From the NCBI GenBank assembly GCA_003228115.1, contig QEVV01000002.1, positions 372,001 to 436,000 of the forward strand: DNA of 64,000 nt. Reading direction: 5' to 3'. Source of the stretch: Chloroflexota bacterium. Lineage in GTDB: Bacteria; Chloroflexota; Dehalococcoidia; Lucifugimonadales; SAR202-VII-2. Each line of letters begins with the position of its first letter. The first letter of the stretch is position 1. Both the position numbers and the translations under genes were made by a program. Shown here in pieces: positions 45,731 to 53,218 of the stretch. Under the pieces are notes generated by a model that made no database searches, was not told the DNA's origin, and saw nothing but the letters and a program-made list of their open reading frames with translations.

Positions 45731-46270
45731 TTGACCCCGTCGACCGAAAAAGCCGATCAACCAGCCTCGTCAGGGGATGAGTTTATCGTTGTGGGCCACA
45801 TAAAAGGCCCTTGGGGCATGGATGGGGCGCTCCGCGTGCACCCTACCCCCGGTGATCCAGACCGGTTCGCAACCGGTATGACGCTGAAGCTTGACGGCGC
45901 GCCCGTTCAAATCAACAGCCTCCGCTGGACAGGGGGCGATGCCATCGTCACCCTCGACGTAGTTGCCACCCGGGATGATGCGGAAAGGCTTGAAGGCAAA
46001 GAGCTTCAGGTGCTGGCCTCATCGCTGCCCTCGCTTGACGATGGTGAGTACTACCACTACCAACTCCTAGACTTGGAAGTCTGGAGTTCGGAGGGGGAGC
46101 ACCTGGGAGTGGTGAAAGACATACTGGTCACTGGTGGCAACAACGTCCTAGTGGTTGGACGAAGCGAGGATCCAGGTGAGATATTGATCCCGGCGATTGA
46201 ACAGGTTGTCCTGAAGGTGGACCTAGCAGGGAGAAGGATGACGGTTGAGTTGTGGGAAGGCATGCGTTAG
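45731..46270 (+). CDS. rimM: Ribosome maturation factor RimM
   Basis: Assists maturation of the 30S head and binds S19, 179 residues. The N-terminal RimM domain has IVVGHIKGPWGMDGALRVHPTPGDPDRF, and the PRC-barrel C-terminal part has YYHYQLLDLEVWSSEGEHLGVV and ILIPAIEQVVLKVDLAGRRM. The start is uncertain: the first available codon is a TTG at 45731 with no Shine-Dalgarno, and a GTG at about 45790 would cut into the domain. trmD, often next in this operon, is absent; instead yebC follows with its own promoter. Confidence 0.92.
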   Translation: MTPSTEKADQPASSGDEFIVVGHIKGPWGMDGALRVHPTPGDPDRFATGMTLKLDGAPVQINSLRWTGGDAIVTLDVVATRDDAERLEGKELQVLASSLPSLDDGEYYHYQLLDLEVWSSEGEHLGVVKDILVTGGNNVLVVGRSEDPGEILIPAIEQVVLKVDLAGRRMTVELWEGMR

Positions 46271-46272
46271 CT

Positions 46273-46300
46273 TTGACGCCGCGCTCCTGCGGTGTACAAT
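46273..46300 (+). promoter_or_regulatory. Promoter of yebC-ruvC-ruvA
   Basis: -35 TTGACG (46273-46278), 16-base spacer, -10 TACAAT (46295-46300), ending 28 bases before yebC. Confidence 0.65.
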
Positions 46301-46328
46301 CCCAAAATAGCCTAACCAGGGGAATGCT

Positions 46329-47081
46329 ATGTCCGGTCACTCAAAATGGTCGTCAATCAAACACCAGAAAGGTGTCGTGGATGCCCGGCGCGGGCAGCTT
46401 TTCACCAAGCTGGCCCGGGAGATAACCGTTGCCGCCAGAGAAGGCGGAGTCGATCCCGGAATGAACTTCCGTTTGCGCCTGGCTGTGCAGAGGGGTAGGG
46501 ACGCCAATATGCCCCTTGAGAACGTTGACAGGGCCATAAAGAGGGCCGCAGGCCTGGGTGAAGGTGGGCAGCTCGAGGAAATTTTCTACGAGGGTTACGG
46601 GCCTGGCGGCGCTGCCATCATGCTCCAGGTTCTGACTGACAATCGCAATAGGACTGCGTCCGAGGTTCGCAACGTCTTCAGTCGAAGCGGTGGGAACCTC
46701 GGTGAAAGCGGGTGTGTGGCCTGGATGTTCAGCAACAAAGGCGTTCTTGCTCTGGAGGCTGAGAGTGAAGAGCAGGCAGAGGACATTGCCCTAGCTGCGA
46801 TCGAGGCTGGTGCAGAGGACTTCAAGCAAGACGGCACGTACCTAGAGGTCTTCAGCAAGCCCGCTGATTTCGAGGCGTTGCAGCAGACATTGAATGGTCA
46901 GGGCCTCAAAATTACCCTCGCAGAGATATCCATGGTGCCCAGCGCCTCTGTCGCCGTTGAAGACAGAATAGCTGAACGAAACCTTCGCCTCATCGACAAG
47001 CTGGAAGAGCTGGATGACGTGCAGAAGGTGTATACCAACGCCGATTTCCCCGATGCGATACTGGAAGCGTTCCAGTCTTGA
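46329..47081 (+). CDS. yebC: YebC/PmpR-family regulator
   Basis: A protein of 250 residues from the widespread YebC/TACO1 family, which acts as a DNA-binding regulator or as a translation factor. The opening SGHSKWSSIKHQKGVVDARRG, EGYGPGGAAIMLQVLTDNRNRT and NAGGNLGE-like SRSGGNLGESGCVAWMF are diagnostic. The ATG at 46329 follows AGGGGAA. It precedes ruvC by 42 bases, a common arrangement in bacteria, and the group probably forms one transcript. Confidence 0.95.
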   Translation: MSGHSKWSSIKHQKGVVDARRGQLFTKLAREITVAAREGGVDPGMNFRLRLAVQRGRDANMPLENVDRAIKRAAGLGEGGQLEEIFYEGYGPGGAAIMLQVLTDNRNRTASEVRNVFSRSGGNLGESGCVAWMFSNKGVLALEAESEEQAEDIALAAIEAGAEDFKQDGTYLEVFSKPADFEALQQTLNGQGLKITLAEISMVPSASVAVEDRIAERNLRLIDKLEELDDVQKVYTNADFPDAILEAFQS

Positions 47082-47123
47082 TTCTGCTTTCGACGGCGGC
47101 TCCATCCCGCACCGGGGGATTCA

Positions 47124-47627
47124 ATGCGTGTCCTAGGGATTGATCCCGGAACGGTGAGGATGGGGTACGCGCTCCTCCTGGATGAGCCCATTGCCATTGA
47201 AGAGTACGGCGTTCTGTCGCAGCCCCGATCCCTTTCTCTGCCCATGCGTCTCCACCGTCTCCATCAAGACCTGATGGTCCTCGTTGACCGCCTGTCCCCA
47301 GATGAGATGGCTCTTGAGGAGCCATTCGTTTCTCAGGACAAGAACCGCCGAACTGGCATAGCAGTAGGGCAGGCGCAGGCTGTAGGCCTCATCGTTGCCG
47401 CTTCCGCGGACCTGCTCATTCGCACCTATGCGCCCTCGACTGTAAAGCAGGCGGTTACCGGCTATGGCGGCGGCAGTAAGAGCCAAGTCCAAGAAATGGT
47501 CCGCCTCCAACTCGGGTTGGAGGAAATCCCGCAACCAGATGATGCCGCCGATGCAATTGCTGTGGCCCTTTGCCATCTCCGTACGCAGGAAACTGAAAGG
47601 CTCTTGTCTTCCAGGGAGATCGGGTGA
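47124..47627 (+). CDS. ruvC: Holliday junction resolvase RuvC
   Basis: Structure-specific endonuclease, 167 residues, that cuts Holliday junctions. LGIDPGTVRMGYAL holds the first catalytic Asp, MALEEPFVSQDKN the Glu, and DDAADAIAVALCHL the final Asp pair. Dimer with RuvAB. The ATG at 47124 follows CGGGGGATTCA. Its stop overlaps the ruvA GTG by 4 bases. ruvB is separate, at the window start. Confidence 0.95.
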   Translation: MRVLGIDPGTVRMGYALLLDEPIAIEEYGVLSQPRSLSLPMRLHRLHQDLMVLVDRLSPDEMALEEPFVSQDKNRRTGIAVGQAQAVGLIVAASADLLIRTYAPSTVKQAVTGYGGGSKSQVQEMVRLQLGLEEIPQPDDAADAIAVALCHLRTQETERLLSSREIG

Positions 47628-48214
47628 TAGCAGCGATTCGCGGCATATTGGAGAGCAGGGATGCCCTGGCCTTGGTCGTTAACGTCGGGCCCGTCAGCCT
47701 CCGCGTAAGCGTCCCATCGACCACGCTTGAGCACGTGGGCCCCGTAGGCGGGCCCGTTCATCTGTATACCTATCTGCATGTCCGCGAAGACGAATTGACG
47801 CTGTATGGATTCCACGGCGACGATGCTCGGCGCATGTTCGAACACTTGATAACCATCTCAGGCGTTGGGCCGAAGCTTGCTTTGGCAGTCCTCTCGGCGC
47901 TGCAACCCGAGACTCTGGCCGCTGTGGTGGCAGCGCGGGACACTGTGGCGCTCACTCGTGTGCCGGGCGTCGGCCGGAAGACGGCGGAGCGTTTGGTGCT
48001 GGAGTTGAAGGAGAAGCTTGAGCGAGAGTGGGGGGCCGCCCTGCCGGCATACGACGGTGGTGGGTCACTGGATGAAGACGTCATTGCAGCCCTCATGGCC
48101 CTGGGCTATACCGCCCTTGAGGCGCGCCGAGCTACCGCTCAGGCTGGCAGCGGGGCAGATGATGTGCCCTTGGAGGACCGGGTGCGCCGGGCATTGCAGA
48201 CCTTGGGTGGCTAA
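47624..48214 (+). CDS. ruvA: Holliday junction DNA helicase subunit RuvA
   Basis: DNA-binding subunit of the branch-migration complex, 196 residues. The OB domain (1-65) begins IAAIRGILESRDALALVVNVG, two HhH motifs follow (LITISGVGPKLALAVL, LTRVPGVGRKTAERLVLEL), and the C-terminal domain III (about 150-196) contacts RuvB (DEDVIAALMALGYTALEARRAT). The GTG start overlaps ruvC, so the two are coupled. Confidence 0.95.
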   Translation: MIAAIRGILESRDALALVVNVGPVSLRVSVPSTTLEHVGPVGGPVHLYTYLHVREDELTLYGFHGDDARRMFEHLITISGVGPKLALAVLSALQPETLAAVVAARDTVALTRVPGVGRKTAERLVLELKEKLEREWGAALPAYDGGGSLDEDVIAALMALGYTALEARRATAQAGSGADDVPLEDRVRRALQTLGG

Positions 48215-48225
48215 GTCCTGTCATC

Positions 48226-48420
48226 CGGGCACCGCATGCTGGGGTGCAGGGGCGTAGCCCCGCCGGGGGTCCACAGGGGGAGTCCCCCTGTCTCTAGAAG
48301 CGTTCGTGGGCGGGTTCGGGTGGGACCGCAGCGTCGGCAAAACCAAACCGCCGGCCAACCCTAAGGTCTCACCCTCCCCATCCAAGCACCGCACACTGGG
48401 GTGCTTGGGGCTTTTCCTTG
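48226..48420. repeat. Duplicated GCACCGCA...GGGGTGC element with GC-rich hairpins
   Basis: Between ruvA and the selenoprotein gene, a sequence of about 27 bases centred on GCACCGCA and CTGGGGTGC occurs twice (about 48228-48253 and 48386-48411). The first copy is followed by a GC-rich run of nested inverted repeats (GGGGCGTAGCCCC, GGGGGAGTCCCCC). This looks like a REP-type dispersed repeat. The second copy folds as a hairpin with a T tract and may terminate ruvA transcription (48382-48415). Confidence 0.6.
48382..48416 (+). terminator. Terminator-like hairpin after ruvA
   Basis: Nine-bp stem (arms 48382-48390 and 48400-48408) followed two bases later by CTTTT. It overlaps the second repeat copy. 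Confidence 0.55.
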
Positions 48421-48485
48421 ACCCCGCAATGGTCGCATACCTTACACTGCGCCTAAGATAAGACCCGCCTTGGAAAGGAGGAGCA

Positions 48486-49040
48486 ATGAGAGTCCTACTA
48501 CCGAGTGTAGAGTTTCGTACCGAGCACAACGGCTTGGCGCCCAGACCCATCAGCCTCAACGACAAAGTTGTTGGCTTCCTGGATGGATGGGGTCACCGAA
48601 ACGAAGACGGCAGCGTTGGGATGTATCCCCTTATGGAGGAGATCAGGCAACTCTTGGAGCAGCGGTTCGAATTGGGCGGTCACGTCTGGTTCCACAAACC
48701 CAACATCTCCAAGGTCGCGCCATCTGATCAGATGGAAGCTCTCATCGCTCAGGCGGACGTGGTCATCAATGGAGAGTGTGCTTGAGGGTCCTGCACATCG
48801 GCGTCCGTGCGAGACGCCGTAGAGTTGGAGAAGAAGGGCAAGCCCACCGTAACGATCTCACACGATAAGTTCGAACGAGCCTCCCATATTCACGCCCGAA
48901 GCCTGGGTATGCCGGACCTCGTGTTTCTTATAGAACCTGCCCCCAAGGGCGGCAACATTTCAACCGACGTTAAAGACCTGGCGCAAAAGAACATTGGCTT
49001 GGTCATTGAGTCGCTGACTTCAGTCGGCATGGTCCAGTAA
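48486..49040 (+). CDS. UGSC-motif selenoprotein (in-frame TGA read as Sec)
   Basis: A single gene of 184 residues interrupted by a TGA at 48783-48785 that should be read as selenocysteine (Sec100). The frame is the same on both sides, and the joined product reads INGECA-Sec-GSCTSASVRDAVELE, the signature of the UGSC family known from marine metagenomes. It continues GKPTVTISHDKFERAS and FLIEPAPKGGNIS to the stop at 49040. AAGGAGGAG precedes the ATG. A hairpin suited to a bacterial SECIS follows the TGA. The Sec-Gly-Ser-Cys is a redox-type motif, so a thiol or selenol redox or transfer reaction is likely, but the reaction is not known. The partner gene begins six bases downstream. Confidence 0.9.
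48783..48819 (+). promoter_or_regulatory. SECIS-like hairpin for selenocysteine insertion
   Basis: The TGA at 48783-48785 is followed by a perfect 7-bp stem (arms 48799-48805 and 48813-48819) with a seven-base loop CGTGCGA. The apical loop begins 21 bases after the TGA, within the distance used by SelB-dependent bacterial SECIS elements, and has exposed G residues. Confidence 0.75.
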
Positions 49041-49046
49041 CAGCCG

Positions 49047-50147
49047 ATGACAACGCAACAATTCATTTCCCCCGCACGCGATCTCAACGATTTCTGGGAC
49101 TGGTACGAACTTGCTCTCAAGGAAGGATGGACCGACGGCCTGCCGGTTTGCCCCCCGACGGAAGAGCGGGTTGGGGCAATCATCGACTATCTGAAGCGAG
49201 ACCCACAGGAAGTCATCGGTATCATCGATCCCCAGAAGGGGGTTGCCACGGTGGAGCAGGTGGCCATCAACTGTGCGATGGCGGGGTGCACTCCTGCGAT
49301 GGTCCCAGTGGTCATCGCCAGTATCCAAGCCATGCTTGAATCAGAGTTCAGTCTTCACGGGGTCCAATGCACAACGAACCCCTGCGCTCCCTTGACCATC
49401 GTTAATGGCCCCATCGCCCAGGAATTGGGATTCAATGGCAAGGAAGGCTGCTTCGGCGGCGGTTCCCGTGCCAACGTGACAGTGGGCCGCGCCGTCCGCC
49501 TCATCCTCTGGAACATCGGAGGGGGTATCCCCGGTGAGACCGACATGGCCACGATCGGGGGTTCCGCCAAGCTCGCCTTTTGCGTCGCTGAGAACGAAAG
49601 TGATAGCCCCTGGACGCTCCTCCATGAGGAGCGGGCTGGTATGAGCCGGGAACAGAACGCCGTTACCGTGTTTGCTTGTCAGTCTCCTGACCCGTTGTTT
49701 GTGCCTGGCGACTCCAATCGCATCCTCAAGATACTGGCAGCGTCCCTGCCTACCCCGGGCGTAAACATGTTCCACACCGGCGGTCAGTATCTGCTCGCCA
49801 TGAGTTCCAAGGTTGCCCAGGAGTTGGACCGAGGCGGTTACACCAAGGAAGCACTCAAAGACTGGCTCTGGCAGAACGCCCGCTACAACGTCGGATGGAT
49901 GAAGCAGAGCGGCATCCTGGTGGAGGGCGAGTCGCATCAGTACTACTGGGGCCACGGTATGGAGAACGCGCCCAATCTAGAAACCCTACCTGACTCGGCG
50001 ATGGTCCCCATGGTGGGTACCCCTGAGGACATCCACATCCTGGTAGCTGGCGGCGATTCTCAGTGGTGGATCGGTTTTTGCGCCGGTTGGGGCGCCTACG
50101 GTGGCTACGCCGTCACAATGCCAATCGTGCTCCCCGGCGCTGACTAG
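49047..50147 (+). CDS. Conserved protein paired with UGSC selenoprotein
   Basis: A protein of 366 residues I recognise only as the kind found beside UGSC genes. DFWDWYELALKEGWTDGLPVCPPTEERV at the N-terminus and several Cys residues (NCAMAGCTPAM, CTTNPCAPL, GCFGGGSRANVTVGRA) stand out. It has no signal peptide or membrane segment. The ATG is six bases after the selenoprotein stop with only a weak ribosome-binding site, so translation is probably coupled. The repeated Gly-rich loops suggest a ligand-binding enzyme. The Cys residues may exchange electrons with the Sec-Gly-Ser-Cys motif of the partner; this is inference. Confidence 0.75.
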   Translation: MTTQQFISPARDLNDFWDWYELALKEGWTDGLPVCPPTEERVGAIIDYLKRDPQEVIGIIDPQKGVATVEQVAINCAMAGCTPAMVPVVIASIQAMLESEFSLHGVQCTTNPCAPLTIVNGPIAQELGFNGKEGCFGGGSRANVTVGRAVRLILWNIGGGIPGETDMATIGGSAKLAFCVAENESDSPWTLLHEERAGMSREQNAVTVFACQSPDPLFVPGDSNRILKILAASLPTPGVNMFHTGGQYLLAMSSKVAQELDRGGYTKEALKDWLWQNARYNVGWMKQSGILVEGESHQYYWGHGMENAPNLETLPDSAMVPMVGTPEDIHILVAGGDSQWWIGFCAGWGAYGGYAVTMPIVLPGAD

Positions 50148-50262
50148 TCGCCTTCGATTCCATCGCTTAGCGGCCTTCCCAGTTTGCCAACCTAGAATCC
50201 CTTAAGGTGGCCTAGGGGCCAGGGCTGGCCCAACCGCGGTTGTGTCTTTATAAGGATTCCTC

Positions 50263-51225
50263 ATGCCAGGCGCCGTTTTCGCCTTCCTCACTTCGATTAG
50301 TTTCGGCGCCAACATGGTCGTTATACGCCGTGGCGTTATTCAGGGCACGGCGGCGCAGGCGATGTACATCACTGTTATCGGTGGTGTCCCGCTGTTCGTC
50401 CTGGGCGCTCTCGTGTCCGGGCAACTCTCCGACTTCCTCACACTCAAGCCGATGGCCTATCTGTATCTGACCAGCGCCGGGATCATTCACTTCATCCTGG
50501 GGCGCTACGCCAACTATGAGATGGTCCGCGCCATAGGCACCAACGCGGCGACACCTCTGCGGTCATTCATTCCCCTCTACGCGGTCGTCATGGCCGTTAT
50601 CATCCTTGATGAGTCTGTCGGTTTGCTCAGGGGCTTTGGGATTGGGCTTTTGATCGTATCGCCCTTGGTCATGATTCAGGGCATGGGTCTGCGTTTGCCC
50701 AAAAGGGGTCGAGAGAAAAGAGTGGAAGCGGGCATTGGGCAGCCGCCATCGGGAGGAGCACAGACGGCGGCACCACCGTTCACCCTCAACTGGCGAGCGG
50801 GAGTGTTTTGGAGTATGGCCTCAGCGGTGGGTTATGGGACAAGCCCTTTGCTGATCAGGGCGGCGCTGGCCGATACGGATCAGGGTGTGCTCGGTGCATT
50901 GATAGCCTACATGGCGGCAGGGGCGGTCCTGTTGGTCTCTCTGGCCCTGCCGGGGAAGATAGTTTCGCTCATGGCCGTGCCCCGAGGGGCCTTGCCCTGG
51001 TTCGGAATTGGGACGGTCCTAGTATTCCTTGCCCAGATGTTCAGGTTTGTCGCCTACACGACGGCGGGCGTAACTGTTGTCATGCCCATCATGCAGACCA
51101 GCAACGTGTGGGTCGTGTTCTTTTCATGGTTCATCAACCGCCGCACTGAATTGTTTGGACCGCGGGTATTCGTCGCCATCTTTTTCAGCACCCTTGGCGC
51201 TATCGCCGTCGCTTGGCCACAATAA
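50263..51225 (+). CDS. EamA/DMT-family transporter (copy 1)
   Basis: A ten-helix membrane protein of 320 residues in the drug/metabolite transporter superfamily, with two EamA repeats of five helices split by a soluble Lys/Arg-rich loop at about 140-175. FLTSISFGANMVVIRRGVI and RAIGTNAATPLRSFIPLYAV are typical. Substrate unknown; family members export metabolites or take up small solutes. AAGGATT precedes the ATG. A clear paralog follows 110 bases downstream, indicating tandem duplication. Confidence 0.88.
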   Translation: MPGAVFAFLTSISFGANMVVIRRGVIQGTAAQAMYITVIGGVPLFVLGALVSGQLSDFLTLKPMAYLYLTSAGIIHFILGRYANYEMVRAIGTNAATPLRSFIPLYAVVMAVIILDESVGLLRGFGIGLLIVSPLVMIQGMGLRLPKRGREKRVEAGIGQPPSGGAQTAAPPFTLNWRAGVFWSMASAVGYGTSPLLIRAALADTDQGVLGALIAYMAAGAVLLVSLALPGKIVSLMAVPRGALPWFGIGTVLVFLAQMFRFVAYTTAGVTVVMPIMQTSNVWVVFFSWFINRRTELFGPRVFVAIFFSTLGAIAVAWPQ

Positions 51226-51335
51226 CGCTGCCCAATCCGGCTTGCTGGACTTGGCCTTAGGGCGCAACTAGAATAGCCTAACGCTTTGCAGAGAAAGGCG
51301 TTTCAAGCGCACCCCGCTTCCCCAAGGAACCGCGT

Positions 51336-52292
51336 ATGGGAGTCTTGTTCGGAATCCTCTCGGCGGCCAGCTTCTCGCTGAACATGATTGCCGTCCGCAG
51401 AGGCGTCCTCATTGCCTCAGCGACCCAAGGGATGTACATCACCATAATTGGTGGGGTACCCCTTTTCGCCCTGTCCGCCCTAGTAACGGGTCAGATCTTC
51501 GATATCAGGGAAATAACGTCCTGGGCGTGGCTCTATCTACCCGCTGCCGGGATCGTCCACTTCAACATCGGACGTTATGGTAATTACCAGACCGTCCGGT
51601 ACATCGGCGCCAACGCATCCACTCCTTTCCGTTCGCTGACTCCGCTCTTTGCCGTTGCCATGTCCATAGTATTTCTTGACGATAGCATTACAGCGCTCAA
51701 GGGATTCGGCATTGGTCTGATAATTCTTGCCCCCTTGGTGATGGTGAAGTGGGGCGGGCGAAAAGCCCCCGCTGGTGGGTCAACACATTCCTCGACAGAG
51801 GCTCCGGCCGTCCCAGCGAGCGGTGGTCCCCCTGTTGCTAATACGGTGATCTATGACTGGAAGAAGGGCATCACGTGGGCGGTGATCGCTTCGCTGGCAT
51901 ACGGGACAAGTCCGCTCCTAGTGAAGGCTGGTTTGGAGGAGTCTGGACTCAGCCTGTTGGGCGGGACAATCTCCTACGTAGCGGCATCGATGATCCTGAT
52001 ACTAGCGCTAGTACTGCCGGGACGCTATAGGTCCGTACGGAACATGCCCCGCGGCGCAATCAAATACTTTGTGATCGGTGGTTTCTCGGTCTTCTTTGCC
52101 CAGATGTTTCGCTATGTAGGGCTGGCAATTGCTCCCGTTTCGACCATAACGCCCTTGCAGCAGACTGGCGCGGTGTGGACGGTCCTTTTTTCGTTCATTT
52201 TCAACCGGCAGACGGAACTGTTTGGGGCTCGAATCTACGCAGCCATCTTCTTTTCCGCCATAGGCGCACTCGCTTTGGTGTGGCCGCAGTAG
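51336..52292 (+). CDS. EamA/DMT-family transporter (copy 2)
   Basis: A ten-helix transporter of 318 residues closely related to the upstream gene: GMYITIIGGVPLF, RYIGANASTPFRSLTPLFAV and the C-terminal FNRQTELFGARIYAAIFFSAIGALALVWPQ match copy 1 in position. The central loop (about 145-175) differs. Because copy 2 pairs with copy 1, the two may form a heterodimer or serve related substrates. Start at ATG 51336 without a strong Shine-Dalgarno. Confidence 0.88.
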   Translation: MGVLFGILSAASFSLNMIAVRRGVLIASATQGMYITIIGGVPLFALSALVTGQIFDIREITSWAWLYLPAAGIVHFNIGRYGNYQTVRYIGANASTPFRSLTPLFAVAMSIVFLDDSITALKGFGIGLIILAPLVMVKWGGRKAPAGGSTHSSTEAPAVPASGGPPVANTVIYDWKKGITWAVIASLAYGTSPLLVKAGLEESGLSLLGGTISYVAASMILILALVLPGRYRSVRNMPRGAIKYFVIGGFSVFFAQMFRYVGLAIAPVSTITPLQQTGAVWTVLFSFIFNRQTELFGARIYAAIFFSAIGALALVWPQ

Positions 52293-52385
52293 CCTGCCTT
52301 CACGGCAAACGGCCAAGCCGGCCGCTGGCCTCGTGGCCTTGATGGAAAGGCTAGCCCCTCGCTCTGTGAAACCACCTTCGTATGG

Positions 52386-52391
52386 TACAAT
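52386..52391 (+). promoter_or_regulatory. Extended -10 promoter of the acetyltransferase gene
   Basis: TATGGTACAAT includes an extended -10 (TGG-TACAAT, box 52386-52391). No good -35 is visible. Transcription would begin near 52398-52399, at the ATG of the next gene. Confidence 0.5.
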
Positions 52392-52399
52392 CCGTCGCT

Positions 52400-53101
52400 A
52401 TGGAAACTAAGGAGGTAGACGTCGACGCTGGCCGTCCACAGCCGCAAGCCATTCGGGGCATGGAGCCCCAGGACATTGCCCAGCTTGTGAACATCGAACG
52501 CGAGGCGTTCCCGACGCAGTGGCCTCCCACACCCTTCCGCCAGGACCTCCGCAATCGGATGGCCCGCTACCTCGTTTCATGGCACGCAGACCGTCTTTAC
52601 GAACCTCCGGCCCAGCCCCCGCTACCCCCTCCGACTCCCAACATTATTCTGAGATGGGCTCGCGTAGTCGTCGATAAGTTCACCGCGCCGCCTGCGCCGG
52701 AGGAGCCCACGGAGTTGATCAGTGGATACGTGGGCGTCTGGCTTATTGCCGGCGAGGCGCACATCACCAGCATTGCCGTTGCTGAGCGGTTTAAGGGAAG
52801 CGGACTTGGAGAGCTTCTGGTGCTGGGGGCGCTAGAAATGGCCCTCGATCGGGATTGCACGGTGTGCACGTTGGAGGTCCGCGTTTCCAACACTGTGGCG
52901 CAGAACCTCTATACGAAATGGGGCTTCGAGATTCAGGGGGTTAGAAAAGCCTACTACATGGACAATCGGGAAGACGCCTATATTATGACAACCCCTTCCT
53001 TCTCGACCGACGCTTATCAAGACCTGTTCCATCAACGGCGCAACGCCTTTGAGGCCCGGTACGGGCCCGTGCCCAGAGACTTTGGGTTAGCCCCGTCTTA
53101 G
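52400..53101 (+). CDS. RimI-like GNAT N-acetyltransferase with insertion
   Basis: A GNAT-fold acetyltransferase of 233 residues, related to RimI, which acetylates the N-terminus of ribosomal S18 and other proteins. GMEPQDIAQLVNIEREAFPTQWPPTPF opens the domain, an unusual Pro-rich insertion (PPAQPPLPPPTPNI) follows, and the acetyl-CoA site is TSIAVAERFKGSGLGELLV with LEVRVSNTVAQNLYTKWGFE. A C-terminal extension of about 35 residues is extra. The ATG at 52400 is taken as start because the -10 box ends nine bases before it; an ATG at 52382 is also open. This predicts a leaderless transcript. Confidence 0.83.
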   Translation: METKEVDVDAGRPQPQAIRGMEPQDIAQLVNIEREAFPTQWPPTPFRQDLRNRMARYLVSWHADRLYEPPAQPPLPPPTPNIILRWARVVVDKFTAPPAPEEPTELISGYVGVWLIAGEAHITSIAVAERFKGSGLGELLVLGALEMALDRDCTVCTLEVRVSNTVAQNLYTKWGFEIQGVRKAYYMDNREDAYIMTTPSFSTDAYQDLFHQRRNAFEARYGPVPRDFGLAPS

Positions 53102-53218
53102 CACCGATCCCCAATACTCTTGAATTCCTAGGCCGCCTTGGTCATCGTGTTGATGCCGTTAGCCCTCCCTGAGCGGTATAATGGCCCATCTCAGTCGATG
53201 TGCTCCCAGGAGGCGCTC

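Noticed and set aside
48226-48411. CRISPR array
   Set aside because: Only two repeat copies with a long, hairpin-rich gap; no cas genes in the window.
48783-48785. Reading the TGA as the end of a pseudogene or two separate genes
   Set aside because: The frame is unbroken on both sides, the motif around it is the UGSC signature, and a SECIS-type hairpin follows. A true stop would leave a 99-residue protein missing its active-site motif.
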